Source: an uncultured Acidobacteriota bacterium
Lineage (GTDB): Bacteria > Acidobacteriota > Terriglobia > UBA7540
DNA: 64,000 nucleotides
NCBI GenBank assembly: GCA_937900045.1
Contig: CALCEB010000202.1
Coordinates: 1 to 64,000, forward strand
Reading direction: 5' to 3'
Below the pieces are notes generated by a model. The model did no database searches, was not told the DNA's origin, and worked only from the letters and a program-made list of their open reading frames with translations. The position numbers and the translations under genes are program-made. Below, piece by piece: positions 51,082-60,379 of the stretch; the stretch's first letter is position 1, and each line of letters starts with the position of its first letter.

Positions 51082-54000
51082 TCAACTTGTACCGGCGTTA
51101 CCAGGTTCTCGCCGGGTAGCCGGAACACAATGGGTTTCAGTTTCCGCCGCGATGGCGGCCGCGTCCAACCTGCCGCTCAAAATCTGGGCCAGAAACCGGC
51201 CCGTGTGGGATGCCGGATTCCTTGCAATCTCCTCGGGTGGGCCAGAAGCCACCAAATACCCGCCGGACTCACCGCCCTCCGGACCCAGGTCAATGATCCA
51301 ATCGGCGGACTTTAGTACGTCAAGATTGTGCTCAATGATCAAAACCGTGCCGCCAGATTCAATGAGCTTGCGGAAGGCCGCCAGCAGTTTGTTGATGTCA
51401 TCGAAGTGGAGACCTGTAGTGGGTTCGTCAAAAATGAAAAGCGCCCGCTCTGCGGTCTGCATGGCCAGATGGGCCGCCAAGCGCACGCGCTGCGCCTCAC
51501 CTCCGGAAAGCGTGGTCGCGGATTGGCCGAGCCGCAAGTAGCCCAGGCCCACCTCTTCCAGCACGCGAAACCTACCCGTCACTTTAGGCGAGCCCGCAAA
51601 GAAAGTGAGCGCTTCGCGGACGGTCATTTGCAGAACGTCGTGAATGTTCTTGCCTTGGTAGCGAACTTCCAGGATGGAGGGCTTGAACCGGCGCCCTCCG
51701 CATTCCTCGCACACCAGTTCCACATCCGCCAGGAACTGCATTTCCACTTTTACCGTGCCGTCGCCCTGGCAGGTCTCGCAGCGGCCACCCGGAATGTTGA
51801 ATGAGAAGTGGCCCGCAGTGTAGCCATGGCGGCGGGACTCGGGTGTCGCTGCAAAAAGCTCCCGAATGGAATCGAAGGCTTTGATATAGGTCACCGGATT
51901 CGAACGAGGGGTGCGGCCGAGCGGCGACTGATCCACCAGGACAATCTGGCCGAGCTTTTCATCCCCTTCGATCGCGTTATATTCAGCGCGCGGCGTCGGA
52001 ATTCCCCGCCGGGACATCAGGGCGTTGTAGAGGACGTCGTGAATCAGGGTGGACTTGCCGGAGCCGGAGACCCCGCTGACAGCGGTCATGACGCCAAGGG
52101 GGATTCGAACGTCAATGGACTTCAGGTTATGTTGCCGCGCTCCCAGGACGCGCAGCCAGCCCTTGTGCGGTTTATGGCGAAGGGCAGGAATAGGAATTTC
52201 GAGGCTTCCCGAAAGGTAGCGGCCTGTCAAAGATTGGGAGTTCAAAAGCAAACCCTCGAGACCGCCAGAATAGATCAACCGACCGCCATGCTCTCCCGCT
52301 CCCGGTCCCATGTCCAAAATCTTGTCAGCATTGCGCATCATCTCCGGGTCGTGCTCAACCACCAGGATGGTGTTGCCGATGCCGCGAAGCCGCTTAAGAA
52401 TTTCAATCAGCCGGCCCGTGTCGCGGGGATGCAGGCCGATGGAGGGCTCATCGAGAACGTAAAGCGCTCCCACCAGATTCGAGCCGAGCGACGTGGCAAG
52501 CTGGATGCGCTGGGATTCGCCACCGGAGAGTGTGGACGCCAGACGGTCCAGAGTCAGGTATTCGAGACCCGTCGCGTTCAAGTATCGCAGGCGGGAATGA
52601 ATCTCCTCCAGCACCTTGCCCGCAACGGCTTCCTGTGCGGGCGAAAATTGCAGATGGTTGAGGAAGTGGTACGCTTCCTGAATCGACATCCGGCAAACTT
52701 CGGTGATGGTCTTGCCCTCAATCCGCACGTTGAGAGCTTCGCGGCGTAGGCGGCCCCCTTGGCAATCCGGGCAAAGGGTGTAGCCACGATAGCGGCTGAG
52801 GAAGACGCGGACGTGAAGTTTGTACTTCTTCCGTTCGAGATAGTCATAGAAGCCGCGAATGCCGCCAAAACCCTTGCCACCCTCAATCACCCACCGCCGC
52901 TGCTCCGCCGTCAAGCGGTAATATGGAACGTCCAGCGGAATTCCCTGAGCGCGGGCGGCGCGTTTCATCTCAAGGAAAGGCATGCGGTAGCGGGGCTTGG
53001 TCCAAGGCTCGACGGCGCCTTCCGCCAAAGTCTTGCTCTTGTCCGGAATCACCAGGTTCAGGTCAAAATCCACGGTGTTTCCAAAGCCCTGGCAACGGGG
53101 GCAAGCGCCGAACGGGTTATTGAACGAGAAAAGCGCAGGCTCGGGTTCCTGATAAAGGATGCGGCAACGCTTGCATTCGAATCGCTCGTTGAACACCCAC
53201 CGTCCAGGTGAAGAATCCGCCCCTGCGGGCTCCGGATTGAAGAATTCCAGGATAATCTCACCGCCCTCGCGGAAGCCCAATTCGACCGAGTCGATCAGCC
53301 TCTGGCGGATGCCGGGAGAAACGGCCAGCCGATCCACCAACACATAAACGGGCGCCGAGAAGTCGATGCCGAGCAGGGATTCCGGAACGGAGAACTCGAA
53401 CACTTGCCCGTTCTGATAAAGCCGGTTGAAGCCCTGCTGCCGCAAGGAGAAGAGATGGGACTTCAGGGCATCATCCAGACCGGTATAAGACAAGGGTGCT
53501 GGCTCGGAAGCCGCCTGAGCCGCTGGCCGCTTCCGGCCCTTTGCAGCCGGGCTTTTCTTCCTGCGCCCGGGATCGCCGGGTTCCGCCGCCACTCCGCTTT
53601 CCAGTCCTGAATCCGGACCCTTCGGCGCGGGATTTAACCGGAAAAGCACATAGAAACGGAGGCCGGACTCCAGCGCCAGGACGCGGTCCGCAATCTCGTC
53701 AACGTTATTTCGTCTCACCACCTCACCGCAATTCCAGCAGATTGTCGTGCCCACCCTTGCGAAGAGCAGGCGAAGATAGTCGTAGATTTCGGTGGCGGTT
53801 GCCACGGTGGAGCGTGGATTCCGGGTGGTGTTTTTCTGGCGGATGGCGACCGCCGGGGCGATTCCCGTGATTTCATCTACTTCGGGCTTTTCCATGCGCT
53901 CCAGGAATTGGCGCGCATAGGCGGATAGCGATTCCACATAGCGACGCTGGCCCTCGGCATAAACCGTGTCAAACGCCAGGCTTGATTTGCCTGACCCGGA

Positions 54001-54213
54001 AACTCCGGTAATCACCGTTATACAGTTGTGAGGAATTTCTGCGTCGACACCTTTCAAATTGTGAGACCGTGCGCCCCGGATGACGATCGCCTCCTGCTCC
54101 GGGTGACGGCTGCGGGGATGAAAGAACTCACCGTTCACGGAAGAGAGTTCGTCCACGGGCGTGGCAACTCCCAAGGCGGCCTCTGCGGCCAAACCGCCGT
54201 TTGCCAGGGCCAT
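51082..54213 (-). CDS. uvrA: Excinuclease ABC subunit A
   Basis: 1043 residues from the ATG at 54213. Two ABC ATPase halves: Walker A VITGVSGSGKSS (residues 68-79) and VSGVSGSGKSTLIHDVLY; signatures LSGGESQRIQLA and LSGGEAQRVRLA; Walker B LYVLDEPSIGLHPRD and LFIFDEPTTGLHFDD. Zinc modules CWNCGEVV, FECKRCRI with CPRCQGFGN, and RCETCQGDGTVKVE with CEECGG are present. UvrA scans DNA for bulky lesions and loads UvrB. The first half carries an Ala/Lys/Pro-rich insertion around residues 220-255 (GRRKKSPAAKGRKRPAAQAA) in the UvrB-binding/insertion region that looks like a flexible linker. Stop at 51082. Confidence 0.95.
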   Translation of the reverse strand: MALANGGLAAEAALGVATPVDELSSVNGEFFHPRSRHPEQEAIVIRGARSHNLKGVDAEIPHNCITVITGVSGSGKSSLAFDTVYAEGQRRYVESLSAYARQFLERMEKPEVDEITGIAPAVAIRQKNTTRNPRSTVATATEIYDYLRLLFARVGTTICWNCGEVVRRNNVDEIADRVLALESGLRFYVLFRLNPAPKGPDSGLESGVAAEPGDPGRRKKSPAAKGRKRPAAQAASEPAPLSYTGLDDALKSHLFSLRQQGFNRLYQNGQVFEFSVPESLLGIDFSAPVYVLVDRLAVSPGIRQRLIDSVELGFREGGEIILEFFNPEPAGADSSPGRWVFNERFECKRCRILYQEPEPALFSFNNPFGACPRCQGFGNTVDFDLNLVIPDKSKTLAEGAVEPWTKPRYRMPFLEMKRAARAQGIPLDVPYYRLTAEQRRWVIEGGKGFGGIRGFYDYLERKKYKLHVRVFLSRYRGYTLCPDCQGGRLRREALNVRIEGKTITEVCRMSIQEAYHFLNHLQFSPAQEAVAGKVLEEIHSRLRYLNATGLEYLTLDRLASTLSGGESQRIQLATSLGSNLVGALYVLDEPSIGLHPRDTGRLIEILKRLRGIGNTILVVEHDPEMMRNADKILDMGPGAGEHGGRLIYSGGLEGLLLNSQSLTGRYLSGSLEIPIPALRHKPHKGWLRVLGARQHNLKSIDVRIPLGVMTAVSGVSGSGKSTLIHDVLYNALMSRRGIPTPRAEYNAIEGDEKLGQIVLVDQSPLGRTPRSNPVTYIKAFDSIRELFAATPESRRHGYTAGHFSFNIPGGRCETCQGDGTVKVEMQFLADVELVCEECGGRRFKPSILEVRYQGKNIHDVLQMTVREALTFFAGSPKVTGRFRVLEEVGLGYLRLGQSATTLSGGEAQRVRLAAHLAMQTAERALFIFDEPTTGLHFDDINKLLAAFRKLIESGGTVLIIEHNLDVLKSADWIIDLGPEGGESGGYLVASGPPEEIARNPASHTGRFLAQILSGRLDAAAIAAETETHCVPATRREPGNAGTS

Positions 54214-54508
54214 TTCTTGGCCGCAAGGTTCAGTCAATACCGGTTCCCGGGGGCAATCCTCTTTGTGATCGCTCAAGAATGCGCTCCGCGTTCCCTGGGG
54301 TTTGGCGAATCCGGCGGGCACCCTGATAGAGACTGCACCGACGCTCGCGCAAAATACCAATTATACTCCCTCCGCGAACGCGCTGCTCCGGCAGGCGCGA
54401 GGGCACAGCAAAGTTGGAAGGGATGCGCGAAAGGCGCAAGGGACGAACTGCAAAAAATATCCCTAGCCGGGTGCTACCGGTGTCGAAGATTTTTCAGAGG
54501 GGCGATGG

Positions 54509-55438
54509 CTACGAATTAGCAGCCTTCATGTGGCAATTCTTATCCGCGTACATGTTGACATCGGCGATTCCGATGAGCTTTTCCACGTCGGCGCCCGCTT
54601 GGTAAGGCGACACTCCACAGCTCAGTCCCATGACATATCCCGGAAGGGAATCGGAGGCGTTCCATTGCTGGACTTCTCCTTGCAGTCTCTCGATGGCGCG
54701 CTCCGCTTGGTCTTCTCGAGTATCAGTCATCACCACCAGGAACTCGTCGCCTCCGTAACGGATGATGTAATCGGAATTACGGAAGGTACGTTTCAAGAGG
54801 TGGGCAATTTCATTCAACACCCGGTCTCCCACCAGGTGGCCAAAGCGGGTGTTGACGGACTTGAAGCGATCCACGTCAATCATCACGAACGTCAGCGGCG
54901 TTCCGTGCCTTGCCGCGCGGTTCACTTCGCGAGCGATGATTTCATCCATGGAGCGGCGGTTCAGAATGTCAGTCAGAGGGTCAAAGAAAGAAAGCATTTC
55001 CGCCGTTTGGTTCCGGACCAATTGCCTCACCAATTCATCGCGAGTCCGCTGCAGGTTTCGTTTGCGATCAAGCCCATAGATATTGAAAAGTACGATCATG
55101 ACAAAGAAGCCGAAGAAAAGCTGCGGTAGGTAGCGTCCGTCCACACGCAGTGTCCCCAATCCCCACATCAGGTTGGGCAGGATCAGGGCCAGGAAGCCCG
55201 CCGCCACCACCAGCGTCACCAGCAGCCCCATCGATCCCAGGTGCATGTCACGGCCATCGAGCGACCGGAGCTGGCGTTCGAGGTCTTCCGTTTCGAGCGA
55301 TTGCCTGCGCGAAGTGGTCCGGGAGCCCGGCTTCTCCTGCAACACCGCAGCGCCTCCCTCACCTTTCTCTTCCTCGATCAATCTATTGGCATTGACCGCG
55401 TGAGGTTCCCAGGGAAGTTCCGTCTGTGTTTTATTCAT
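54509..55438 (-). CDS. Membrane-bound diguanylate cyclase (GGDEF)
   Basis: 309 residues from the ATG at 55438. Two membrane helices (LVTLVVAAGFLALILPNLMW and YLPQLFFGFFVMIVLFNIYG), then a cytoplasmic helix and the GGDEF domain: FFDPLTDILNRRSMDEIIAR, FVMIDVDRFKSVNTRFGHLV and YIIRYGGDEFLVVMTDT, the metal- and GTP-binding loop. The inhibitory RxxD site (RNSD) lies exactly five residues before GGDEF, so product inhibition by cyclic di-GMP is expected. A C-terminal tail follows. It makes c-di-GMP; signal unknown. Confidence 0.9.
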   Translation of the reverse strand: MNKTQTELPWEPHAVNANRLIEEEKGEGGAAVLQEKPGSRTTSRRQSLETEDLERQLRSLDGRDMHLGSMGLLVTLVVAAGFLALILPNLMWGLGTLRVDGRYLPQLFFGFFVMIVLFNIYGLDRKRNLQRTRDELVRQLVRNQTAEMLSFFDPLTDILNRRSMDEIIAREVNRAARHGTPLTFVMIDVDRFKSVNTRFGHLVGDRVLNEIAHLLKRTFRNSDYIIRYGGDEFLVVMTDTREDQAERAIERLQGEVQQWNASDSLPGYVMGLSCGVSPYQAGADVEKLIGIADVNMYADKNCHMKAANS

Positions 55439-55526
55439 CGCTGATTTCTTCTCCAACGCCTAATCATCGGCAGAACGAGATGAGATCAGGAGACTGGATC
55501 TTGTGCTTTTTCTTTTTGTTAGCCGG

Positions 55527-56447
55527 TCATTTCCCGGCAGCAGCCTTGCCCTTGGCCCGGGCAAGCGCTTGGTCCACGATCGGGAAGAATTGGCCGGCTG
55601 GAGGAATTCCCGCCACCATTTTGCCGTTGACAAAGAGCGTTGGCGTGGTGGAGACACCCAGGCTTTGCCCTTCGTCGAATTCCTTCTGAACGATGGGAAC
55701 CGTTGTCTTGGCATTAAAGCAGGCAGAAATCTTGGCGCGGTCCAGACCGGCCTGCTGGGCAAAGTCAAGCAGTTGGTTGGTAGCCGAATCGTCCTTGATA
55801 TTGCGCTGGTTCTGATAGACAAGCGAGCGAAAAGTCAGTGAACGCGCAGGATCCAACTGAAAAGCACACTGGTTGATCATGGCGGCTGGAAGCGCCCAAT
55901 GATGAATGCTGACCAGCGGAAAATCCTTGTAAATCACCCTCACTTGGCTCCCGTATTTGGGCAGAACTTGTTTTTCAATAAATTCCTGAGCTTGAGCGCA
56001 AACCGGGCATTCCAGATCGGAGTATTCCACGATGGTGACGGGCGCATTCTCCGGCCCCATGCTCTGCGCTCCCTTGGTTGAAATCTGGCGCTCAACTTCC
56101 TTGAAAGGATCCGCCCCCAGTGTATAAAGGTTGCCCTGGATCAAGTACTTTCCATCCTTCGATACATAAAAATGCTGGGAAGCAACCTGCTGGCCTTCCT
56201 TGACCGTGATGACGGTCTTGTAAAAGTCCGGGAAAATCGAGGGCTGAAAGGGACCGACCGTGATGGTGGAGCTGGCAGAGACGGAGAATCTTTTGCGCAG
56301 GTAATCCGAAATCTTCTGCCGGATCTGATCCTGGGCCGAAGGCGATGCGTTCGCGGGCCGCGCGGCTTGGGCTGCCTCGATCGATCCCAGGGCCAGCATC
56401 AGGGTGACACACACCGCAAGGGAAAATCTCATGATGAACTTATTCAA
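55527..56447 (-). CDS. Secreted DsbA-family thioredoxin-fold protein, paralog 1
   Basis: 306 residues from a TTG at 56447, which has AGGAG nine bases upstream; an ATG lies at 56432. Signal peptide FSLAVCVTLMLALGSIEAA. After one N-terminal module of about 100 residues (QKISDYLRKRFSVSASSTIT ... DPFKEVERQ) comes a DsbA-like domain: APVTIVEYSDLECPVCAQAQ with CPVC active site, VIYKDFPLVSIHHWALPAA, LGVSTTPTLFVNGKMV with the cis-Pro. It probably oxidises or isomerises disulfides in the periplasm. The gene is downstream of a longer paralog, 56650-57768, which has two N-terminal modules. Confidence 0.85.
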   Translation of the reverse strand: MNKFIMRFSLAVCVTLMLALGSIEAAQAARPANASPSAQDQIRQKISDYLRKRFSVSASSTITVGPFQPSIFPDFYKTVITVKEGQQVASQHFYVSKDGKYLIQGNLYTLGADPFKEVERQISTKGAQSMGPENAPVTIVEYSDLECPVCAQAQEFIEKQVLPKYGSQVRVIYKDFPLVSIHHWALPAAMINQCAFQLDPARSLTFRSLVYQNQRNIKDDSATNQLLDFAQQAGLDRAKISACFNAKTTVPIVQKEFDEGQSLGVSTTPTLFVNGKMVAGIPPAGQFFPIVDQALARAKGKAAAGK

Positions 56448-56474
56448 GTGGGTCAACTCCTAAAGCAGTGCCGA

Positions 56475-56516
56475 GTGACAAGTGACGAGATGCAAGTGAT
56501 AAGAGACAAGAGACGA
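56475..56516. repeat. Heptameric tandem repeat, six units
   Basis: Six successive 7-base units of the form GWGACRA (GTGACAA GTGACGA at the start). A related array at 56606-56639 runs in the opposite orientation. Both are in the intergenic region between the two DsbA-like genes. Confidence 0.65.
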
Positions 56517-56563
56517 ATTATAAGCTGGATTGTTCACAAGCTATTAATTGCAGACCGGTACCG

Positions 56564-56579
56564 CGCGATTTTAATCGCG
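56564..56579. repeat. Short palindrome
   Basis: CGCGATT TT AATCGCG, 7-bp arms; a smaller relative of the palindrome at 33989-34026. Confidence 0.4.
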
Positions 56580-56605
56580 ATGAAAGAATGCGACCCTAAT
56601 GTTTT

Positions 56606-56639
56606 CCTGTCTTGTCTCTGATCACTCGTTTCTCGTCTC
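56606..56639. repeat. Heptameric tandem repeat, inverted copy
   Basis: On the minus strand about five units of GWGACRA type. It faces the array at 56475-56516, so the two could pair in RNA. Confidence 0.5.
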
Positions 56640-56649
56640 TGCTTCTGAA

Positions 56650-57768
56650 TCATCGCCGCGCAACCTGCTTGTTGTGATGCAAGTCTCCGTCAATCAGGGT
56701 GTAAAAAGTCTGCGGGTCCCCGGGGCCCACCACCATCCTGCCATTGATAAAGAAAGTCGGAGTGCTGGCCACCTCGAGCTTTGTCCCTTCCCGCATGCCG
56801 GCCTCCACCCTCGGCAATGAAGCATTGGAGTCAATGCAAGCCGCCAGTTTCATCCGGTTCAGCCCCACCTGCTCGCCATAATCCAGCAGCTTCTGCCGGA
56901 CATTGGCGACGTTGATCTCGGTCTGGTGCGAGAAAATCAGGGTGCGGTACTTGGCGAATGTGGAGGGCTGGATTTGGTAAGCACATTCATTGGCGAGAGC
57001 GGCTTGGTGGGACCAGTCGTGCATAGGCAGCGGAAATTCCTTGTAAATCAACCGGATCTTATTGCCATATTTTGGCACCAATTGACCCTCCAGGAACGCC
57101 TGAGCGCGCGCGCAGGCTGGACACTCTAAGTCCGCATATTCTACGATGGTCACGGGAGCGTCTGCTCCCCCCGAATAAGGCTGGTTATGAGTGTTGATGA
57201 TCCGCATGATTTCGCTGGGACTCATGACCGTGTACAGAACGCCGAGCAAAAGATAGTGCTCGTCCTTGGAGACAAAAAAGTTGGTACTTTGCTTGTGGCC
57301 GTTCGTGTCCCCGGTGACGGCGGTGGTGTAAAAAGAAGGAATGTTCGAAGGCTTGAACGGGCCGACGGTCAGGACCATTGCTGGTGGAACATGAAAGACC
57401 TGGCGGACGGTTTGAATGATGTCGCTGTTGGTATCAGCGCCCAGAGGATAAAGATGGCCCAGGGCCACGTAACGCCCGTTTTTTGAAACGCTGATGTCTT
57501 GAGGTTTGATGCCCTTTCCATTGTCAACCTGGATGACGCCTTGATAAAATTCGGGGTCCGGCGAAGCCTCCAGCGGTTCGGGAGTCATCTTGACGGTATC
57601 CGGCAGACCAAACTTTTCGCGGATAAATTGAATAACCGTATCCTGAAGGCTCGATTTCTCCGGCAGGCGGCGCGGCGCGGCGCGCTTTTGTTGCGCGGCA
57701 TAGGTTACGAAAGATATGAAGAACAGGCCCGCCAGCGCACTCATGTACTTCAACCACTTCTTTGCCAA
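56650..57768 (-). CDS. Secreted DsbA-family thioredoxin-fold protein, paralog 2
   Basis: 372 residues from a TTG at 57768 with GGAG six bases upstream. Signal peptide (MSALAGLFFISFVTYAAQQ). Two tandem copies of the N-terminal module seen once in the neighbour: QDTVIQFIREKFGLPDTVKM ... LYPLGADTNSDI and TVRQVFHVPPAMVLTVGPF ... LLLGVLYTVMSPS. The catalytic domain has APVTIVEYADLECPACARAQ, with CPAC in place of CPVC, and STPTFFINGRMVVG. A duplication of module and of gene is evident. Probably oxidises disulfides in the periplasm with different redox potential. Confidence 0.85.
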   Translation of the reverse strand: MAKKWLKYMSALAGLFFISFVTYAAQQKRAAPRRLPEKSSLQDTVIQFIREKFGLPDTVKMTPEPLEASPDPEFYQGVIQVDNGKGIKPQDISVSKNGRYVALGHLYPLGADTNSDIIQTVRQVFHVPPAMVLTVGPFKPSNIPSFYTTAVTGDTNGHKQSTNFFVSKDEHYLLLGVLYTVMSPSEIMRIINTHNQPYSGGADAPVTIVEYADLECPACARAQAFLEGQLVPKYGNKIRLIYKEFPLPMHDWSHQAALANECAYQIQPSTFAKYRTLIFSHQTEINVANVRQKLLDYGEQVGLNRMKLAACIDSNASLPRVEAGMREGTKLEVASTPTFFINGRMVVGPGDPQTFYTLIDGDLHHNKQVARR

Positions 57769-57844
57769 GGCATTCTCCTTTTCAATTCACATTGCCCGGT
57801 CAACCGTTTCGATTCTAGCGGACAAGCAGGCGAAAAATCAATTT

Positions 57845-57945
57845 AACCAGTTCGCTGTAGCGGCGCTTTATGAGCGCCAAAAACTTTTGGGAAATGAAGT
57901 TCGGCGGTCGCAGACCGCCGCTACAGCAGCGAAACTGCACAATTA
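57845..57945. repeat. Diverged family A element
   Basis: CAGTTCGCTGTAGCGGCGCT on the left and CGCCGCTACAGC on the right flank a central segment similar to 61211-61320 but with worn ends. It lies in the 450-base gap before the trypsin-like operon; no gene is present. Confidence 0.5.
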
Positions 57946-58222
57946 CCGATTGATGGTCGCAGGGGAGATTCGAGAATACTCCCTGCGAAGTCCCGAGAAT
58001 CGCCATCACTAGCCGGGTGGAGTTGGGTAGCTCGGAATTTCCTGACCCTGGAAAGTCATGAGCAGCAGGAGGCAGACAAGGCAAGCAGCGCTTTTGCGTT
58101 GCCCAATTCTTTGTAAGTTGCCACATGGACAGGCTATTTTGGTAACGACTCCTAAGATTCCAAGCAACGCCCGAAGAGCCGCTGAGAGGCAAGACTTTGC
58201 GCTCCTCCAGCACCGGCCACCG

Positions 58223-59314
58223 TCAATACTTCGTTAGAGTGATGGCGCACTTGGCATAGGTATATGACTTCCAGGTAAAGTAATATCGTGCTCCGTCTTC
58301 GATATCGATCGGTCCAAATCCCCTCGCTACGCAAACTCCCGCAGGAGGAGTTCCCACTGGGCATGTAATGGTGCCAGCAATCTGATATTTCGTATTTCCA
58401 AGCGGAACGTTCGGGACGGTAAACGGATTGAATGTCGGGATGAACCTTTTCTGCCCGACCTGTACGCTGAGGTTAAGAACACAACCGTAAGCATCCCCAT
58501 TATAAACGACCTGGATGGTTCCCGTGGCTGGTGTGGTTCCCACCTGTGTTTTGTGAGCGGCAGGCGGCGCCTGACCGGGCGGACTGTTCTCCAAATCCCA
58601 AGGATAATCCCATCCCCGTAGTGCATCCCTGATGAAGCCAATGGTGAGGGCAAGCCCATTGTCCGGAGCGTCGTTCTGTATCATGCCGACGATTCCCGTG
58701 CCTGCCACCAAGGGGCCGCCGGAAGAGCCCGGCTGCAAATGCAATCCGTCCACTTCAAGCTTGGATTCGGTTGAAGGAACCTCCGAGGCGATGGCGCCCG
58801 GTAGGGGGGGAACGAACCATTCCGTGTTCCGTCCCACGAACCGTACGGCTGTGCCATACTTCTCTTCATCCGGCCCAGCGAGGCACTGCCGGGTCCAATG
58901 GAAATCGGGTGGAGCGTGAACCCGCAGGACCGCTAAGTCATGCACATGATCGTTCTTGCCAAGGATTTCAGCGTCATGCTTCTCTCCTTGGTCAGAAAAG
59001 AAGGCCACCTTGATTTTCGGGGATTTGTCGGGATCATTCCTGTCTCCGTAAACGACGTGCCACGCCGTGACTAGATAGAGCATCTCCTGGCGCTGGCCGA
59101 CGATGAAGCCAAAACCAGTGCGGGATGCCGCTGCAGTGCCCGCAAAAATCAACACCACGTTCTGCCGGAGCCGCATCGCCATTTCATCCGTTGGACGCGC
59201 TGAGAGGCTTGGCGCAAGCAGCCCGCCAAGGACCAGCGGCACCAGTGCAGCCATCCCCCACGTTTTAGGACTCGGATGACGTTTCACCGAAAGATGGTTT
59301 TGCGAATTCCCCAT
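58223..59314 (-). CDS. Secreted trypsin-like serine protease (third gene of operon)
   Basis: 363 residues from the ATG at 59314 (a TTG at 59326 adds four). Signal peptide MAALVPLVLGGLLAPSLSA. Triad of the S1 fold: His in LVTAWHVVYG, Asp in HVHDLAVLRVHAP, Ser in LQPGSSGGPLVAGTGIVGMI. Residues after about 250 form a separate beta-rich domain with cysteines (YGCVLNLSVQ, AGTITCPVGTP, ...KCAITLT). It overlaps the gene 59284-60378 by 31 bases, so the two are coupled. It probably cleaves a periplasmic partner, perhaps one of the two upstream gene products. Confidence 0.8.
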   Translation of the reverse strand: MGNSQNHLSVKRHPSPKTWGMAALVPLVLGGLLAPSLSARPTDEMAMRLRQNVVLIFAGTAAASRTGFGFIVGQRQEMLYLVTAWHVVYGDRNDPDKSPKIKVAFFSDQGEKHDAEILGKNDHVHDLAVLRVHAPPDFHWTRQCLAGPDEEKYGTAVRFVGRNTEWFVPPLPGAIASEVPSTESKLEVDGLHLQPGSSGGPLVAGTGIVGMIQNDAPDNGLALTIGFIRDALRGWDYPWDLENSPPGQAPPAAHKTQVGTTPATGTIQVVYNGDAYGCVLNLSVQVGQKRFIPTFNPFTVPNVPLGNTKYQIAGTITCPVGTPPAGVCVARGFGPIDIEDGARYYFTWKSYTYAKCAITLTKY

Positions 59315-60378
59315 AGAACACCCCAAAGAAATAAAATTGCCCCCCAGAAAAATGACAGCGTCTTCTTGTTGAAATAGTATTCCAGATACGAGGGCGCAAG
59401 TTTCCGCCCCGTTTCAGAGTCCCCGACCGTCACATCCTTCACAAACCCATTCAAGGTTATGTGAATCGAGGGCCTGCCATTGCGAGCTTCAATCCGGGCG
59501 TCCTGGGTCTGATGAATTGCAAAAAGTTCATTTTCAGCCAGGTCCATTACCGGCCATGATGTGTCATTGAAATGGAGAGATCCCGACTGGATACCAGAAG
59601 AGAGTTCGCTTGCAATCCCTCCCTGGTCTTCCTGATATACGAAGCTAACATTCCGGAAAGGGGCTGGCGCCAGGGACCAGTTGCCCGGTGAATGAATGGT
59701 GAGCCGCGACTGGACGGCGCGGGGATCCTTGACCGAGAATTCCACTAGTTCGGGATCTTTGAGATCGTAGTTGCGCTTTAAGGAAACTTCGCCAGGTTTG
59801 GTTCCTCCCGTGACGGTTCCCTTGCCCGTCACGGTCACAGATCCATCAAGAGGTTTCAAACCGACACTCAGGCTGACTTGATCTCCCACCCCCACAATTT
59901 CCAACAGGGCGCCCTTTTCCAAGTGGAGAGACTGCAATTCAATATTACCTCCTTCCAGCCGGAACCAGGCGTTCCCATCCCTGCTGTCCATGGAAAGCCC
60001 CAAGTTCGGGTCCTGGATGGCCGAAAGATTCTCAAAGTGCATCACCTTCGAGTGGAAAGGGCTCTGAATCCGCCAGTCCTTTGCGAGGTAGCCATGCACG
60101 GTCCGGGTTTCTACAACAAGCGATACATTCGTGCGGGGAACTTTTTTATGCCAAAGATAATATGCTCCGAATAAACACAATACCGCGACGAGGGTGGCCG
60201 GTATCCAGTCGTGGGCCCATCGGGAATCCGATAGGGAAAGGAGCTTGGAGTAATCCTCGATGCGGTCCAGATTTTCCTTTAAACTTGCGGTTTCACAGCC
60301 GGAGATTGCACCCGATAGGCCCTCATCGATCAGACGTTGGTTTTCGTCCTTGAGCTTTTTCCGTAGGCGGTGGCGCAT
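59284..60378 (-). CDS. Membrane protein with large extracytoplasmic domain (second gene of operon)
   Basis: 364 residues from the ATG at 60378, one base after the upstream stop. A charged N-terminus (RHRLRKKLKDENQRLIDEGL) is followed by one membrane helix (WIPATLVAVLCLFGAYYLWH), a long beta-rich part (VVETRTVHGYLAKDWRIQSP; LEKGALLEIVGVGDQVSLSV; GKGTVTGGTKPGEVSLKRNY) and a second helix at the C-terminus (LSFFWGAILFLWGVLWGIRK). The body is possibly periplasmic. I recognise no family. It sits between a secreted protein gene and a trypsin-like protease gene, so may be the membrane receptor or the substrate of the protease. Confidence 0.6.
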   Translation of the reverse strand: MRHRLRKKLKDENQRLIDEGLSGAISGCETASLKENLDRIEDYSKLLSLSDSRWAHDWIPATLVAVLCLFGAYYLWHKKVPRTNVSLVVETRTVHGYLAKDWRIQSPFHSKVMHFENLSAIQDPNLGLSMDSRDGNAWFRLEGGNIELQSLHLEKGALLEIVGVGDQVSLSVGLKPLDGSVTVTGKGTVTGGTKPGEVSLKRNYDLKDPELVEFSVKDPRAVQSRLTIHSPGNWSLAPAPFRNVSFVYQEDQGGIASELSSGIQSGSLHFNDTSWPVMDLAENELFAIHQTQDARIEARNGRPSIHITLNGFVKDVTVGDSETGRKLAPSYLEYYFNKKTLSFFWGAILFLWGVLWGIRKTIFR

Positions 60379-60379
60379 T

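Noticed and set aside
51890..51912. Possible tRNA-like T-arm (GGATTCGAAC)
   Set aside because: Lies inside uvrA and no cloverleaf can be formed; no tRNA in the window.
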